Assembly (NCBI RefSeq): GCF_001730315.1
Contig: NZ_MIKC01000034.1
Coordinates: 167,296-231,295 of the forward strand
Length of the DNA: 64,000 bases
Direction: 5' to 3'
Source: Enterococcus ureilyticus
GTDB taxonomy: Bacteria; Bacillota; Bacilli; Lactobacillales; Enterococcaceae
The notes under the pieces were generated by a model. That model worked only from the letters and a program-made list of their open reading frames with translations. It made no database searches and had not been told where the DNA came from. Positions 36,966 to 45,990 of this stretch are shown here, one piece after another. The position numbers and the translations under genes are program-made. Position 1 is the stretch's first letter. Every line of letters starts with the position of its first letter.

Positions 36966-38135
36966 ATGACAACTATTCAAGAACAAATGCCTCAGGCAGA
37001 TATGGTAAAATGGCGGAGACATTTGCATCGCCATCCAGAATTATCCTTTCATGAAGTGGAAACAGCGAAATATATTCAAAAGGTACTAGCGGATTTCCCA
37101 AATTTAGAAGTTAGCTCGCTAACCGAAAATAGCGTGATCGCCGTATTAAAAGGCGATAAGCCAGGTAAAACGATTGCTTTAAGAGCGGATATTGATGCGT
37201 TGCCAATCGAGGAAGAGGCAGATGTAGATTTCCCATCTGAAAATCCAGGTGTGATGCATGCTTGTGGCCATGATACACATACTGCCATGCTATTAGGTGC
37301 AGTTAAGGTATTGAGCACAATGCAAGACAAAATTGCTGGAACGGTGAAATTTATTTTCCAACCAGCTGAAGAAGAGCCACCAGGTGGGGCAAAATTATTA
37401 GTTGAAGCGGGTGTAATGGATGATGTAGATATGGTTTTTGGTCTGCATATTGCACCGAATATTCCAGTGGGGATGATCGGGACAAGAAAAGGCGCAGCAA
37501 GTGCAGCGTCGGATGTCTTTACATTGAAAATCCAAGGGAAAGGCTCACATGGTTCAACTCCTGATCTTTCTGTTGATCCCATTATGATCGGAGTAGAAAT
37601 CATTAATAATTTGAATAATATTGTTTCAAGAAATATAAGTCCATTTGATAATGCAGTTATTTCAATCGGTGAGTTTAATGCGGGGAAAACAGCAAATGTT
37701 ATTCCTGATACAGCCCAAATTCAAGGGACTGTTCGGACGAATAATAAAGAGGTTCGCTCATTCATCCAAAAGCGGATTGAAGCAATCATTGATAATGTCT
37801 GCAAGATGTATGATGCAACATATGATCTAGATTATTTACTTGGTTATAGCGAGGTAAACAATGATAGTGACGCGACAGATTTAGTCATAGCTGCAGCTGA
37901 AAAGGTTGTTGGCAAAGAGCGAATGTTTGAAGCACCTAAAATGATGGGTGGGGAAGATTTTTCTGCGTATACTGACGTTAAGCCAGTTTCATTCTTTATT
38001 TTAGGTGGTGGAACAGCAGCAGAAGGCTGCGGCTATATGAATCATCATCCAAAATTCAAAATTATGGAAGAATGTTTCTCAGTGGGTTCAGCGATGCATG
38101 CTCAAATTATTTTAGATATTTTAGGACAAAAATAA
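36966..38135 (+). CDS. M20-family amidohydrolase
   Basis: This 389-residue metal-dependent hydrolase of the M20D family (hippurate, N-acyl-amino acid and indole-acetyl-amino acid hydrolases) shows the metal ligands in MHACGHDTHTAMLLGA and EEEPPGGAK and a later MGGEDFSAY. It cleaves an amide bond to release a free amino acid and an acid. It is cytoplasmic with no signal peptide. It forms an operon with the MFS transporter behind the Fur-like box and leader, and a strong terminator follows. The exact substrate is unknown. Confidence 0.9.
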   Translation: MTTIQEQMPQADMVKWRRHLHRHPELSFHEVETAKYIQKVLADFPNLEVSSLTENSVIAVLKGDKPGKTIALRADIDALPIEEEADVDFPSENPGVMHACGHDTHTAMLLGAVKVLSTMQDKIAGTVKFIFQPAEEEPPGGAKLLVEAGVMDDVDMVFGLHIAPNIPVGMIGTRKGAASAASDVFTLKIQGKGSHGSTPDLSVDPIMIGVEIINNLNNIVSRNISPFDNAVISIGEFNAGKTANVIPDTAQIQGTVRTNNKEVRSFIQKRIEAIIDNVCKMYDATYDLDYLLGYSEVNNDSDATDLVIAAAEKVVGKERMFEAPKMMGGEDFSAYTDVKPVSFFILGGGTAAEGCGYMNHHPKFKIMEECFSVGSAMHAQIILDILGQK

Positions 38136-38139
38136 TCAG

Positions 38140-38176
38140 AAGAGAACCTTAACGAATCGGTTAAGGTTCTCTTTCT
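38140..38176 (+). terminator. Terminator after the amidohydrolase gene
   Basis: AGAGAACCTTAAC pairs perfectly with GTTAAGGTTCTCT, then TTCT. Confidence 0.85.
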
Positions 38177-38201
38177 AGTTAAGGAAGAGAGAGGGCACTT
38201 C

Positions 38202-38450
38202 ATGCAGATAATCATCATTGGAGTCTTGCTATTTTTCTGTCTAATCTTAATAATAGATAAAAATAAGAATAAACAAAAAAATAGAAATATCCAGACAAAA
38301 CCAGCTAAAAAAGTTCTTTCTTTAGATGAAAAAATCGAACAAGAAAAAAAGGTTGAGGTTCAGCAAGTAACTTCTTTAGTGACACAAATAAAAAAACAAA
38401 AGGTAAGTGAACTTCTCTTCGTATTAAATCAGGTGCAGCAAAAAAAATGA
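38202..38450 (+). CDS. Small single-helix membrane protein, Lys-rich
   Basis: This 82-residue protein starts with a hydrophobic helix (IIIIGVLLFFCLILIID) followed by a Lys/Gln-rich tail with coiled-coil character (LDEKIEQEKKVEVQQV). AAGAGAGAGGG precedes the ATG. I do not recognise a family. Confidence 0.55.
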   Translation: MQIIIIGVLLFFCLILIIDKNKNKQKNRNIQTKPAKKVLSLDEKIEQEKKVEVQQVTSLVTQIKKQKVSELLFVLNQVQQKK

Positions 38451-38604
38451 ATGCATTTCCTATAAATACGAAAATTTAATAATGTTTTAATAAGCAGCTT
38501 CCATAAAACAACTTCTTGAAAATCAGGTAAATAGAAAATTTAAATTCAGCGAAAGATGAACTTTTACAAAAATGATGACTTACGACAATAAGTAGGTCGT
38601 CTTT

Positions 38605-38967
38605 TTATTTTTGCCTCAGTTCTAAAATAGCCCTGTTTTCCTCACACCAATTTCCAATTACTTCATAAACAGGCAGAAGGCTCCTTCCAAGTTCTGTAAG
38701 TAAATACTCTACTCTAGGTACAATTTCATCGTGTTCTGTCCTATAAATAAGCCCGTCTTTTTCTAAATCTTTCAATTGAGCTGATAGTATTTTATGACTG
38801 ATTTCAGGAAGTTTTCTTTTTAGCTGCCCATATCTAATGTTATAGTTTCCACTTAAGTGATAAATGATCTGTATTTTCCATTTGCCGCCTATCATAGTTA
38901 ACAATTTTTCTATGTTTTCAAAACCATAATCTTCAACGGTACATTTATCTTCTTTTTCTGATTTCAA
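38605..38967 (-). CDS. HxlR-family regulator
   Basis: This 120-residue winged-helix protein has the HxlR core (LLTMIGGKWKIQIIYHLSG, then YGQLKRKLPEISHKILSAQL and YLLTELGRSL) and a Cys near the N-terminus (DKCTVEDYGF), the usual place for a redox- or electrophile-sensing Cys in this family. The start is a TTG at 38967, seven bases after GGAGG on the minus strand. It is divergent from the YrdB-like gene across about 100 bases, which contains TAGGTACTTAC and is the likely control site. Confidence 0.88.
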   Translation of the reverse strand: MKSEKEDKCTVEDYGFENIEKLLTMIGGKWKIQIIYHLSGNYNIRYGQLKRKLPEISHKILSAQLKDLEKDGLIYRTEHDEIVPRVEYLLTELGRSLLPVYEVIGNWCEENRAILELRQK

Positions 38968-39065
38968 ATCTCAACCTCCACTAGGTACTTACTTTTTTGT
39001 GCGTAATTGTTTTATTTATCTTATTATTATATACTCAAACCAGTTAAGAATAAAAGGAGAACGTA

Positions 39066-39416
39066 ATGAATTTAATTAAAAACAGTAATATCGCAATTGC
39101 ATTTTTACTGGAAATATTTGCTATATTTATTTTAGGATATTGGGGATTTACTCTTCAATCTAATAAAATTATACGTATTACAGTCGGTTTGTTAGCACCT
39201 ATATTAATGATTGTTATTTGGAGCATTTGGTGTGCTCCATCTTCAAGTCATCGCCTTGATGGTTTGCGGCTTGTAGCGTTAAAATGTTTAATTTTTGGAA
39301 TTGTGGCATATTGCTTACTTAGTATGAATAGAACTTCTGTAGCAATTGTTTTTGGTGCTATTGTTGTCATTAACCTTGGACTTAGTAGTTATTTTGGAAC
39401 ACTTTATTCTTACTAA
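39066..39416 (+). CDS. YrdB/DUF2568-family membrane protein
   Basis: This 116-residue protein has four hydrophobic helices and the family's [14 protein letters not shown] and [15 protein letters not shown] segments. The function is unknown. AAAGGAGAACGTA precedes the ATG. It is probably controlled by the divergent HxlR regulator. Confidence 0.8.
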   Translation: MNLIKNSNIAIAFLLEIFAIFILGYWGFTLQSNKIIRITVGLLAPILMIVIWSIWCAPSSSHRLDGLRLVALKCLIFGIVAYCLLSMNRTSVAIVFGAIVVINLGLSSYFGTLYSY

Positions 39417-39516
39417 TATGTATAATTTACGTTTAATAAGGTATTTTACTGAATATGTTTTAAATAGCGGTATAATAAATAAAATAGTGAAACAACCAAT
39501 AAAGGATGGAAAGCGA

Positions 39517-39873
39517 ATGGAAGCGAAAAAGCCTAAAATAGTTACAATGTCTTTTGCTAGTGTCTATGTATTATATAATCAAAAAGTAGAACGAAAAGGA
39601 AAAACGAAAGCAGAAGTGGATGAAATTATTTGCTGGTTAACAGGATATGATGAAGCTGGGTTACAAAAGCAGATCGATGATAAGGTTGATTTTGTAACGT
39701 TTTTTGAAGAAGCTCCAGCAATCAATCCTAATGTTTCTTTGATCAAAGGCGTGATCTGTGGGTATCGTGTGGAAGATATCGAAGACGAACTGATGCAAAA
39801 AATTCGTTATATGGATAAGCTGATAGACGAATTAGCAAAAGGGAAAGCCATGGAGAAGATTTTGAGAAAATAG
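39517..39873 (+). CDS. DUF2200-family protein
   Basis: This 118-residue soluble protein has the DUF2200 pattern: [20 protein letters not shown], then [14 protein letters not shown] and a C-terminal [19 protein letters not shown]. No function is assigned to the family. The ATG at 39517 is chosen because AAAGGA is 11 bases upstream and the family starts here; the longer frame overlaps the previous gene. A TATAAT lies at 39471-39476. Confidence 0.8.
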   Translation: MEAKKPKIVTMSFASVYVLYNQKVERKGKTKAEVDEIICWLTGYDEAGLQKQIDDKVDFVTFFEEAPAINPNVSLIKGVICGYRVEDIEDELMQKIRYMDKLIDELAKGKAMEKILRK

Positions 39874-40139
39874 CCGAGAAACTTCAAAAAGAGCTTGCTC
39901 AATTTAACTTATGTAATCATTATATTATGTGAGGGGAATTGGGCTATTTTTTTATAAATAAGTCTAAAAAATGAGACAAACCTACCAATATAGTAAAAGG
40001 TAACATCAAAATTGCTTTTTAAATCATTTCTAGTATGTGATATTTAAGATATCTTAGACAAATAGTATAGACATGAAGAAAGTCTTTTTTTACTATTGTT
40101 GAGGAAATAGTTTATTTGGTGAAGGTAGGTTGACAGGTA

Positions 40140-40388
40140 ATGAGGATCGGTAACTTATTAAAAAGAAGCAGAGAAGAAAAAAGATTGACACAACAGCAAG
40201 TAGCGAAAAAATTTCATGTAACAAGACAAACGGTTTCGCGTTGGGAAAATGATCTATCGTATCCTAATATCGATACGTTAGTCGAATTAAGCTTCTTTTT
40301 TGATTTTTCTCTGGATCAGATTTTAAAAGGAGAGGAGCTTGCTGGAAGTATAATAGATGAACAACAGGATGAGAATTTCAGCGGATAG
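40140..40388 (+). CDS. Small XRE-family regulator
   Basis: This 82-residue protein is essentially one lambda-repressor-like helix-turn-helix (LTQQQVAKKFHVTRQTVSRW at about 17-36, then SYPNIDTLVELSFFFDFSLD) with a short acidic tail. It has no membrane or ligand domain. The upstream ribosome binding site is weak (GACAGG). The target is unknown. Confidence 0.8.
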   Translation: MRIGNLLKRSREEKRLTQQQVAKKFHVTRQTVSRWENDLSYPNIDTLVELSFFFDFSLDQILKGEELAGSIIDEQQDENFSG

Positions 40389-41026
40389 CGAAAAAAATCT
40401 GGATACATAAGGAGGGACTATGAATCAAGAGTCCCTCCATTGGTGTGATAAAAATTAAGTGTGTTCCTTCCTAAAGTTCTTTTCTATCGTTCTATTGTTC
40501 GTTATTAGTACACTTATAAGGCATTTCATTATATTAGCAATGATCGAGCTTAAATAGCATAGCGAAGCTTCAAAAACCACATTTAATTCATTTTATAACT
40601 GAAAACGATCGATTAGTCCGAGCTAAATACCCTCGTTAATAGTGAAATAATATAAAATAACAAAATGTTACTACCTTATTTGTTGAATAAAAATCATAAA
40701 GTCTATTCTAAGGAAGTTGAGGAAGTCATATTGAAGGTCATTCAGGCAAAGTAAAGTTAGTGTTTATTTGAGTGCAGAAAAATAGCTAAGTGAATGAGTT
40801 GAAAAAAGCCGTTAAGTTGAGACGGCTTTTTTAATATTATAGCCAGAGGTGTATAAAGAAATAAATAAATTTTACTAAAATGGTGTTATTTTACCTTTTT
40901 TACAAATTAGTTGTTGATAAGATTGTATTGTAAATCTAAAATTTTGGAATAAGTTTTATAATGGCAGGAAGCATTACAGATGAAGGGATTGTCAATGACC
41001 TTACGAATCAATTTACTAGTAGCCTA
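40389..41026. other. Long intergenic region without a clear gene
   Basis: A hairpin GGAGGGACT..AGTCCCTCC lies at 40411-40438 without a T run. A 29-codon frame at 40665-40754 (MLLPYLLNKN..) has no ribosome binding site and could be a gene remnant. The terminator at 40802-40833 (AAAAGCCGT..ACGGCTTTTTT) has no obvious gene before it, which also suggests gene loss here. Confidence 0.5.
40802..40833 (+). terminator. Orphan terminator
   Basis: AAAAAAGCCGT pairs with ACGGCTTTTTT. No intact gene ends in the preceding 400 bases. Confidence 0.7.
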
Positions 41027-41490
41027 TCAGATATTTTGTTTATAGATAATCGGTCTATCAAATCCAAACACTCGTTTATCATCATTAAACAGTTCCTCTT
41101 TTATGACCAACGCTTCATCAGATAGTTCTTGCTTCAAAATAAACGCTGTTTTTTCGTAAATATATTATGTGATTCACCAATAAACGTACCCTCATGTTCC
41201 TTATAATGCAATGGAACAAATTTGTCAGATTCTGAGAGATCAGAAAAATCAATGTCTTTTAGCGTATCAAATTTCGCGTTCATTAATTCTTTTGGCACAA
41301 TGATCGATTTTAACACCCCATCGAAATCCTTTGGACGATTCACAATCAGATCATTTAAAAGCATATTGTTGTGTATTGCAACGGGAAACTTCTCTTGTTC
41401 TTCTTCTGACAGAGAATGAAACTGCTCACTATTATCGAAACGTCCACTTAACAGTTGAATAACTCTCTTCAAATTTTCCATATCGCTCAC
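41027..41490 (-). pseudogene. Broken paralogue of the CpcT/CpeT-like gene
   Basis: The first part (start SDMENLKRVIQLLSGRFDNS) matches the intact gene at 47365-47925 closely. Relative to it, an in-frame block of about 32 residues between FDGV and LKSI is missing, and one base is lost where the intact copy reads GCTGTTTTCTTCG (here GCTGTTTTTTCG), shifting the frame after FTKK. The downstream DNA still matches the intact gene up to a TGA at 41027-41029. The remaining 118-codon frame is therefore not a full protein. Confidence 0.85.
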
Positions 41491-41856
41491 TCAGCTTTCT
41501 TTATAGTTGCCGTTATAGAATCATTACTTCTTTTCCATTTTATCAAAAAATTGAAAGAGAAAAAAGAGACGAGAAAATAATCATTAGTAAAATGATTAAG
41601 ACACAAAAAATAAATAGAAAGAAAGCTACTCTCTCACTTTACAAATTCTTCCTTTGAAAAGCTCGATACGTCTCATTTATAGCATAACGGTCGTTCTATT
41701 TTTAAGTTGAAATCTTGTCATCCGTACTTAAAATCCACAGATTCCATACCATTTCTTAACATCAATTAACTTATAATTTACATAAAAGTGCGGATAAATT
41801 TACATTCAATGGGTAGTATTATCAGTGTAATAACAAAAAGGAGGAAGAAAATCAAC
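41491..41856. other. Intergenic region carrying the phn transporter promoter
   Basis: A candidate promoter is TTTACA (41777) with TACATT (41801), 18 bases apart; a TATAAT also lies at 41772. No gene is visible. AAGGAGG at 41838-41844 belongs to phnD. Confidence 0.45.
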
Positions 41857-42771
41857 ATGAAAAAGAACGTTCTATTTGGACTCACACTATTGGCCTCAAT
41901 TGGATTCATGACTGCCTGCGGATCAAACAAAACGGTTTCTGCTAAAGCAGATGGTATGCCAGAAAAGATAACGATTGTCACGATGCCAGATGAAAATAAT
42001 CCTGAAGCTGGCGGTAAAAATAAAAAATTTCAAGAAGATATGAGTAAAGCATTAGGCATTGAAGTGGATGTAATGGAAGGGGCAGATTACGCAGTAGGGA
42101 TCGAAGCGATGAAAAATGAAAAGCTAGATATATTGTTAGTATCCCCTATGAGCTATTATCAAGCCAAAGAACGCGTAGAAATAGAACCAATCGTTACAAC
42201 ATCATCCGCCGGAAAAGAAGCTTATCGTACGGTTTTTATCACAAAAAACGACAATGATAAAATTAACAATTTGAAAGATTTGAAAGGAAGTAATTTCGCT
42301 TTTGTTGATCCCGCTTCCTCTTCTGGTTATCTCTATCCAAAGTATGAATTGGTCAAAGAACTTGATTTAGAACAGGAAAAAGTCGAAGAACCAAATTATT
42401 TCTTTAAAACAGTAGCCTACTCTGGCAAACACGATTCAAGTGTCATGGGGGTTGCTAAAGGAGATTATGAAGCGGCCGCAGTTGCTGCACAAGTCTTACA
42501 ATCTATGGATGATGCAGGATTAGTCAAAAAAGATAAGCTAAAAATCATTGGTGAAACGCAAGAAATTCCTAATGCAGCATACGTTATGAGAAAAGATTTA
42601 CCAGAAGAATTGAAGAAAAAAATCAAAGATTTCTATTTGAACTATGATGATAAAGAATACTTTAAAGCTTTTTACAAAGACGATTCGGTGAAGTTTGTTG
42701 AGGCTCATGACACAGACTATGAATCGATCAAAGAGATGATGAAGGTCTTGGAAATAGAGGGAGAAAAATAA
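41857..42771 (+). CDS. phnD: Phosphonate/phosphite-type ABC transporter, substrate-binding lipoprotein
   Basis: This 304-residue PhnD-family binding protein has a lipoprotein signal (FMTACG, Cys21). Typical segments are ITIVTMPDENNPEAGG, AMKNEKLDILLVSPMSYYQA and FVDPASSSGYLYPK, the last two forming the ligand pocket. It delivers phosphonate, phosphite or a related oxyanion to the PhnCE complex. The ATG at 41857 is chosen because AAGGAGG lies upstream and it gives a proper signal peptide; the frame extends to 41788 without one. Its stop overlaps the phnC start. Confidence 0.9.
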   Translation: MKKNVLFGLTLLASIGFMTACGSNKTVSAKADGMPEKITIVTMPDENNPEAGGKNKKFQEDMSKALGIEVDVMEGADYAVGIEAMKNEKLDILLVSPMSYYQAKERVEIEPIVTTSSAGKEAYRTVFITKNDNDKINNLKDLKGSNFAFVDPASSSGYLYPKYELVKELDLEQEKVEEPNYFFKTVAYSGKHDSSVMGVAKGDYEAAAVAAQVLQSMDDAGLVKKDKLKIIGETQEIPNAAYVMRKDLPEELKKKIKDFYLNYDDKEYFKAFYKDDSVKFVEAHDTDYESIKEMMKVLEIEGEK

Positions 42772-43583
42772 TGACATTAGTAGAAATTAAAAATGTTAGC
42801 AAAGAATACAAAACGGGGCAAAAAGCATTAAATGATATTTCACTTTCAATCAATAAAGGTGAATTTGTTGTTGTTATCGGTCCATCTGGAGCAGGAAAAT
42901 CAACACTGATTCGTGTAATCAATCAATTAGTTTCTCCAAGTTCGGGAGCTGTTTTGTTTCAGCAACAAAATATCACGACAGCAAAAGGAAAGAAGTTAAG
43001 AAAATTACGTTCACATATCGGGATGATTTTTCAGCATTACAATTTAGTGGAGAGAACAAATGTGCTGAAAAATGTACTTCATGGAAAACTAGGACAGGTC
43101 TCTTTTTTTACAAGTGCATTTGGTCGATACACACAAGAAGATCGGCAAATAGCGATGGAATTATTAGCACAAGTTGGGTTACTGGATCAAGCCTATAAAC
43201 GTGCAGATGAACTCTCAGGAGGACAGATGCAGCGAGTGGGTATTTGCCGAGCGTTGATGCAAAATCCTGCACTGATTTTGGCAGATGAACCGATTGCCTC
43301 TCTTGACCCAAAATCATCAGAGATCGTGATGACTCAATTAAAAGAGATAACCGAGTCAAGAAATATGACAACGATTGTCAATTTACATCAAGTTGATATT
43401 GCTAAAAAGTATGCAACGCGCATTATTGGCGTAAAAAAAGGGGAAATTGTATTTGATGGAACGCCAGCCGAGTTGACAGAAGAAAAAATCGAACAGCTTT
43501 ATAACAACGAGGCTATTCCAGCTATAAATATGGAAAATCCTACTATGATCCTAGCACAACAAGAGGAACATGCGTATGGATAA
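42771..43583 (+). CDS. phnC: Phosphonate/phosphite-type ABC transporter, ATPase
   Basis: This 270-residue ATPase has Walker A GPSGAGKST (37-45), signature LSGGQMQRVGICRAL and Walker B LILADEPIASLD, with the PhnC pattern IGMIFQHYNLVERTNVLKNV. It energises uptake through the two PhnE-type permeases. It overlaps the end of phnD by one base and the start of the first permease gene by eight bases. Confidence 0.93.
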   Translation: MTLVEIKNVSKEYKTGQKALNDISLSINKGEFVVVIGPSGAGKSTLIRVINQLVSPSSGAVLFQQQNITTAKGKKLRKLRSHIGMIFQHYNLVERTNVLKNVLHGKLGQVSFFTSAFGRYTQEDRQIAMELLAQVGLLDQAYKRADELSGGQMQRVGICRALMQNPALILADEPIASLDPKSSEIVMTQLKEITESRNMTTIVNLHQVDIAKKYATRIIGVKKGEIVFDGTPAELTEEKIEQLYNNEAIPAINMENPTMILAQQEEHAYG

Positions 43584-44367
43584 TCTAGGATCAATCGCCT
43601 TAGCGCATCAAAAAAGTTTGAAAAAACGCGTAACAGTTGCATTGTTAAGCGTTATCGGAATATATTCCTTCGTTTATTTGCAAGTAGATCCTATAACACC
43701 GCTTTTGACTTTACCTAACGTTTTTCTATTTTTTGGTGAAAATTTTTTCCCGCCAAACTTCAATGGTTTTTCTAGCTATATCACATTGATTGTGCAAACG
43801 TTGCTATTTGCGGTAGTAGGAACCTATATTTCCGCAGTCTTATCTTTTGTTTTTGGATTGCTAATGGCTGAATCAATCAATCCGATTGCACCATTAAGAA
43901 TTGCTGTTCGATTTATTGTCTCATTTATTAGGAACATCCCCATATTGGTCTGGGCCTCGTTGTTAGTCTACATCTTTGGGATTGGAAACATGGTTGGATT
44001 AATTGCGTTGATTCTTGCAACATTTGGTTTTTTGACGCGTTCATATGCAGAAGAAATGAATAATATTGCAGATAGTAAATTAGAAGCATTAAAAGCAACT
44101 GGGGCAACACCTGCACAATTACTTGTTCATGGAATTATTCCTGCTTTTTTCCCTGCCTGGATCAATTGGACATTCTTCTCATTTGAAATCAACATTCGGG
44201 CATCAAGTATTTTAGGGATGGTAGGTGCTGGAGGGATTGGTATCATGATTCAAACGAATATTCGTTTGTTTAAATATCAAGAAGCAATGGCGCTAATTAT
44301 CATTTTAGTCATACTAGTATTGCTAACGGAATTTTGTGTAAATAAACTTAGAAAGTGGATATTATAG
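43576..44367 (+). CDS. phnE: Phosphonate/phosphite-type ABC transporter, permease 1
   Basis: This 263-residue permease has about six helices and the EAA-type loop ALKATGATPAQLLVHGIIPA. It is one of two PhnE-like permeases that form the channel. The second Met of the frame (43576) is preferred because GAGGA is 9 bases upstream; the first (43570) is only 3 bases away. Confidence 0.9.
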   Translation: MDNLGSIALAHQKSLKKRVTVALLSVIGIYSFVYLQVDPITPLLTLPNVFLFFGENFFPPNFNGFSSYITLIVQTLLFAVVGTYISAVLSFVFGLLMAESINPIAPLRIAVRFIVSFIRNIPILVWASLLVYIFGIGNMVGLIALILATFGFLTRSYAEEMNNIADSKLEALKATGATPAQLLVHGIIPAFFPAWINWTFFSFEINIRASSILGMVGAGGIGIMIQTNIRLFKYQEAMALIIILVILVLLTEFCVNKLRKWIL

Positions 44368-44380
44368 GGGGAATGGGCGA

Positions 44381-45160
44381 ATGAATAGAATTCCTTTAGT
44401 AAAGCCAAAAGATAAAATAAGAAACCTTGTGATTTGGGTAGTTGCTATCTTATTATTTGGGATTAGTGCATCATTATTAGATTTAGACATGGGAACTTTT
44501 TTATCGAGATTGGGTCAATCTGGTGAGGTGATTCGTCATTTTTTAACACTGGATATTTCAGATATTGGGACAATCTTGAGTGAATTAGTGCTATCTTTAT
44601 CAATGGCCGTAGCTTCACTGATCTTAGGGGCAATCTTATCCTTTACAGTTGCTTGCGTGGGTGCTGATAACATTGCGCCAGCACATTTTCTGTCAGTAGG
44701 TATAAAAGCAGTCATATCCATTATCAGGGCGATTCCAGCACTTGTGTGGATCTTAATGATTGTCGCAAGTTTAGGTTTTGGACCACTATCTGGTGTTATT
44801 GGAATGATGTTTCCAACAGTCGGTTACTTAACAAAATCATTTATCAGCAGTATAGAAGAAATTCCAGTTCAGGTCATTGAGACCATGCGATCAACAGGAG
44901 CGAATTGGTTTCAATTGATACAAGAAGGCATTTTACCGAATGTATCAAAATCTTTCCTTAATTGGTTAGCGATTCGTCTTGAAGGAAACGTGGCTGAATC
45001 AATATCACTTGGAATGGTTGGAGCAGGAGGAATTGGCACACTACTGACACGAGCAATTGGTGGTTATCAGTATGGAAAAATCACGTTTATCTTTTTGGTG
45101 ATTTTTGGCACGATGTTCACAATAGAAATGCTTGTGACAAGAGTCAAAAGAGCAATTTAA
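44381..45160 (+). CDS. phnE: Phosphonate/phosphite-type ABC transporter, permease 2
   Basis: This 259-residue second PhnE-like permease has the loop VIETMRSTGANWFQLIQEGILP and C-terminal GMVGAGGIGTLLTRAIGGYQ. Both permease genes are intact, so the channel is probably a heterodimer. AGGGGGA precedes the ATG. The next gene of the operon is the decayed phosphatase at 45178. Confidence 0.9.
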   Translation: MNRIPLVKPKDKIRNLVIWVVAILLFGISASLLDLDMGTFLSRLGQSGEVIRHFLTLDISDIGTILSELVLSLSMAVASLILGAILSFTVACVGADNIAPAHFLSVGIKAVISIIRAIPALVWILMIVASLGFGPLSGVIGMMFPTVGYLTKSFISSIEEIPVQVIETMRSTGANWFQLIQEGILPNVSKSFLNWLAIRLEGNVAESISLGMVGAGGIGTLLTRAIGGYQYGKITFIFLVIFGTMFTIEMLVTRVKRAI

Positions 45161-45177
45161 AGAAAAGGGGACAAAGC

Positions 45178-45345
45178 ATGTATTATCAACGATTGCCTTT
45201 AGAAACAACCTATAATACGAGAGATTTAGGTGGTATACCAACTATAGATAGTTGATGCGGCGTCATCAGCTGATTGCTGTCAGATGGTGAAGTGCCTTAT
45301 TACTTTGCACCACTACATTCCACTTCGATCTCATCAATTTCTAAG
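45178..45345 (+). pseudogene. Truncated tyrosine/serine phosphatase gene at the end of the phn operon
   Basis: AAAAGGGGAC precedes an ATG that opens MYYQRLPLETTYNTRDLGGI, the characteristic N-terminus of bacterial Tyr/Ser phosphatases (NTRDLGG), but a TGA ends the frame after 25 codons (45253-45255). A shifted continuation, SDGEVPYYFAPLHST at about 45279-45323, resembles the next conserved part of such proteins. The catalytic HCxxGKDR motif is nowhere in the following DNA. Repeat-like sequence begins where the homology ends. Confidence 0.7.
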
Positions 45346-45375
45346 AGCTAAAGCTCCAAGAATTGAAGGACTACG
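45317..45375 (+). repeat. Partial copy of the dispersed intergenic repeat
   Basis: CTTCGATC-CATCAATTTCTAAG, a stem AGAGCTAAAGCTC and GAATTGAAGG match the 4595-4650 part of the element at 4520-4691. It sits at the break point of the phosphatase remnant. Confidence 0.5.
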
Positions 45376-45990
45376 ACTGACCAAAAGGTAGAGTGAATGA
45401 GGTGAACGAAATGAATGTTGTCTCCTTGTGTTATATCTATCATTGATTATTTGCTTTACTTTGAATGAACCCTTTTTTTTTTAGATTTGCAGAACAGAAA
45501 AAAACGATATCAGATAACATCACCCAATATCGTTCACAGTAGTTCAAAGAATCATCTACCACTTTTTCGAAGTAAGCCAAAAAGCATCCAAGAAAGCTAT
45601 AGAAAATAGGCAAACTTTAGGTACAATAAAAGAAGCTAGTGCTTTTATGCTAGCAATTGGCAACTTGTTTGGGCAGGTGGTACTGTCTTTACAAGGCTTC
45701 AAATGCTTGGTTGCTGCCAGTCTTTGAAGTACTAATTTATTTTATATTCTAATTTGAACAGTTCATGCCAACATGAGCTGTTTTTTAGTGCACATCACAG
45801 TGATTACTTGAAGAGCAAATGATGCGCACTATTTGGCAACCGAAGAGAGAGAAGTTCACTCGTTCTATTCTACCCCTTAAGTATGTCCGAAAAGAATACG
45901 AACATGCAACATAATTTTTCTTACGAATACCATTAAATAACACTAAAAATTGCTCCCTTATATATAAAGAAAAATAATAAAAAAATTCTT
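45376..45990. other. Intergenic region with decayed sequence
   Basis: AACGATAT..ATATCGTT (45503-45533) forms a hairpin. A frame open from 45518 to 45727 has no usable start. The block at about 45,800-45,860 (AATGATGCGCACTATTTGGC then CGAAGAGAGAGAAGTT) is a diverged relative of the 142-bp tandem repeat at 9051. No intact gene is seen. Confidence 0.45.

Noticed and set aside
37076..37603. 175-codon minus-strand frame inside the M20 amidohydrolase gene
   Set aside because: It lies wholly antisense to a gene with clear family motifs, has no ribosome binding site and a composition typical of a shadow frame.
40665..40754. 29-codon frame MLLPYLLNKN..
   Set aside because: No ribosome binding site or known family; mentioned only as a possible remnant.
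45518..45727. 70-codon open frame (FEVSQKASKKAIENRQ..) after the phosphatase remnant
   Set aside because: No start codon with a ribosome binding site and no family I recognise; it may be decayed DNA but does not support a gene call.
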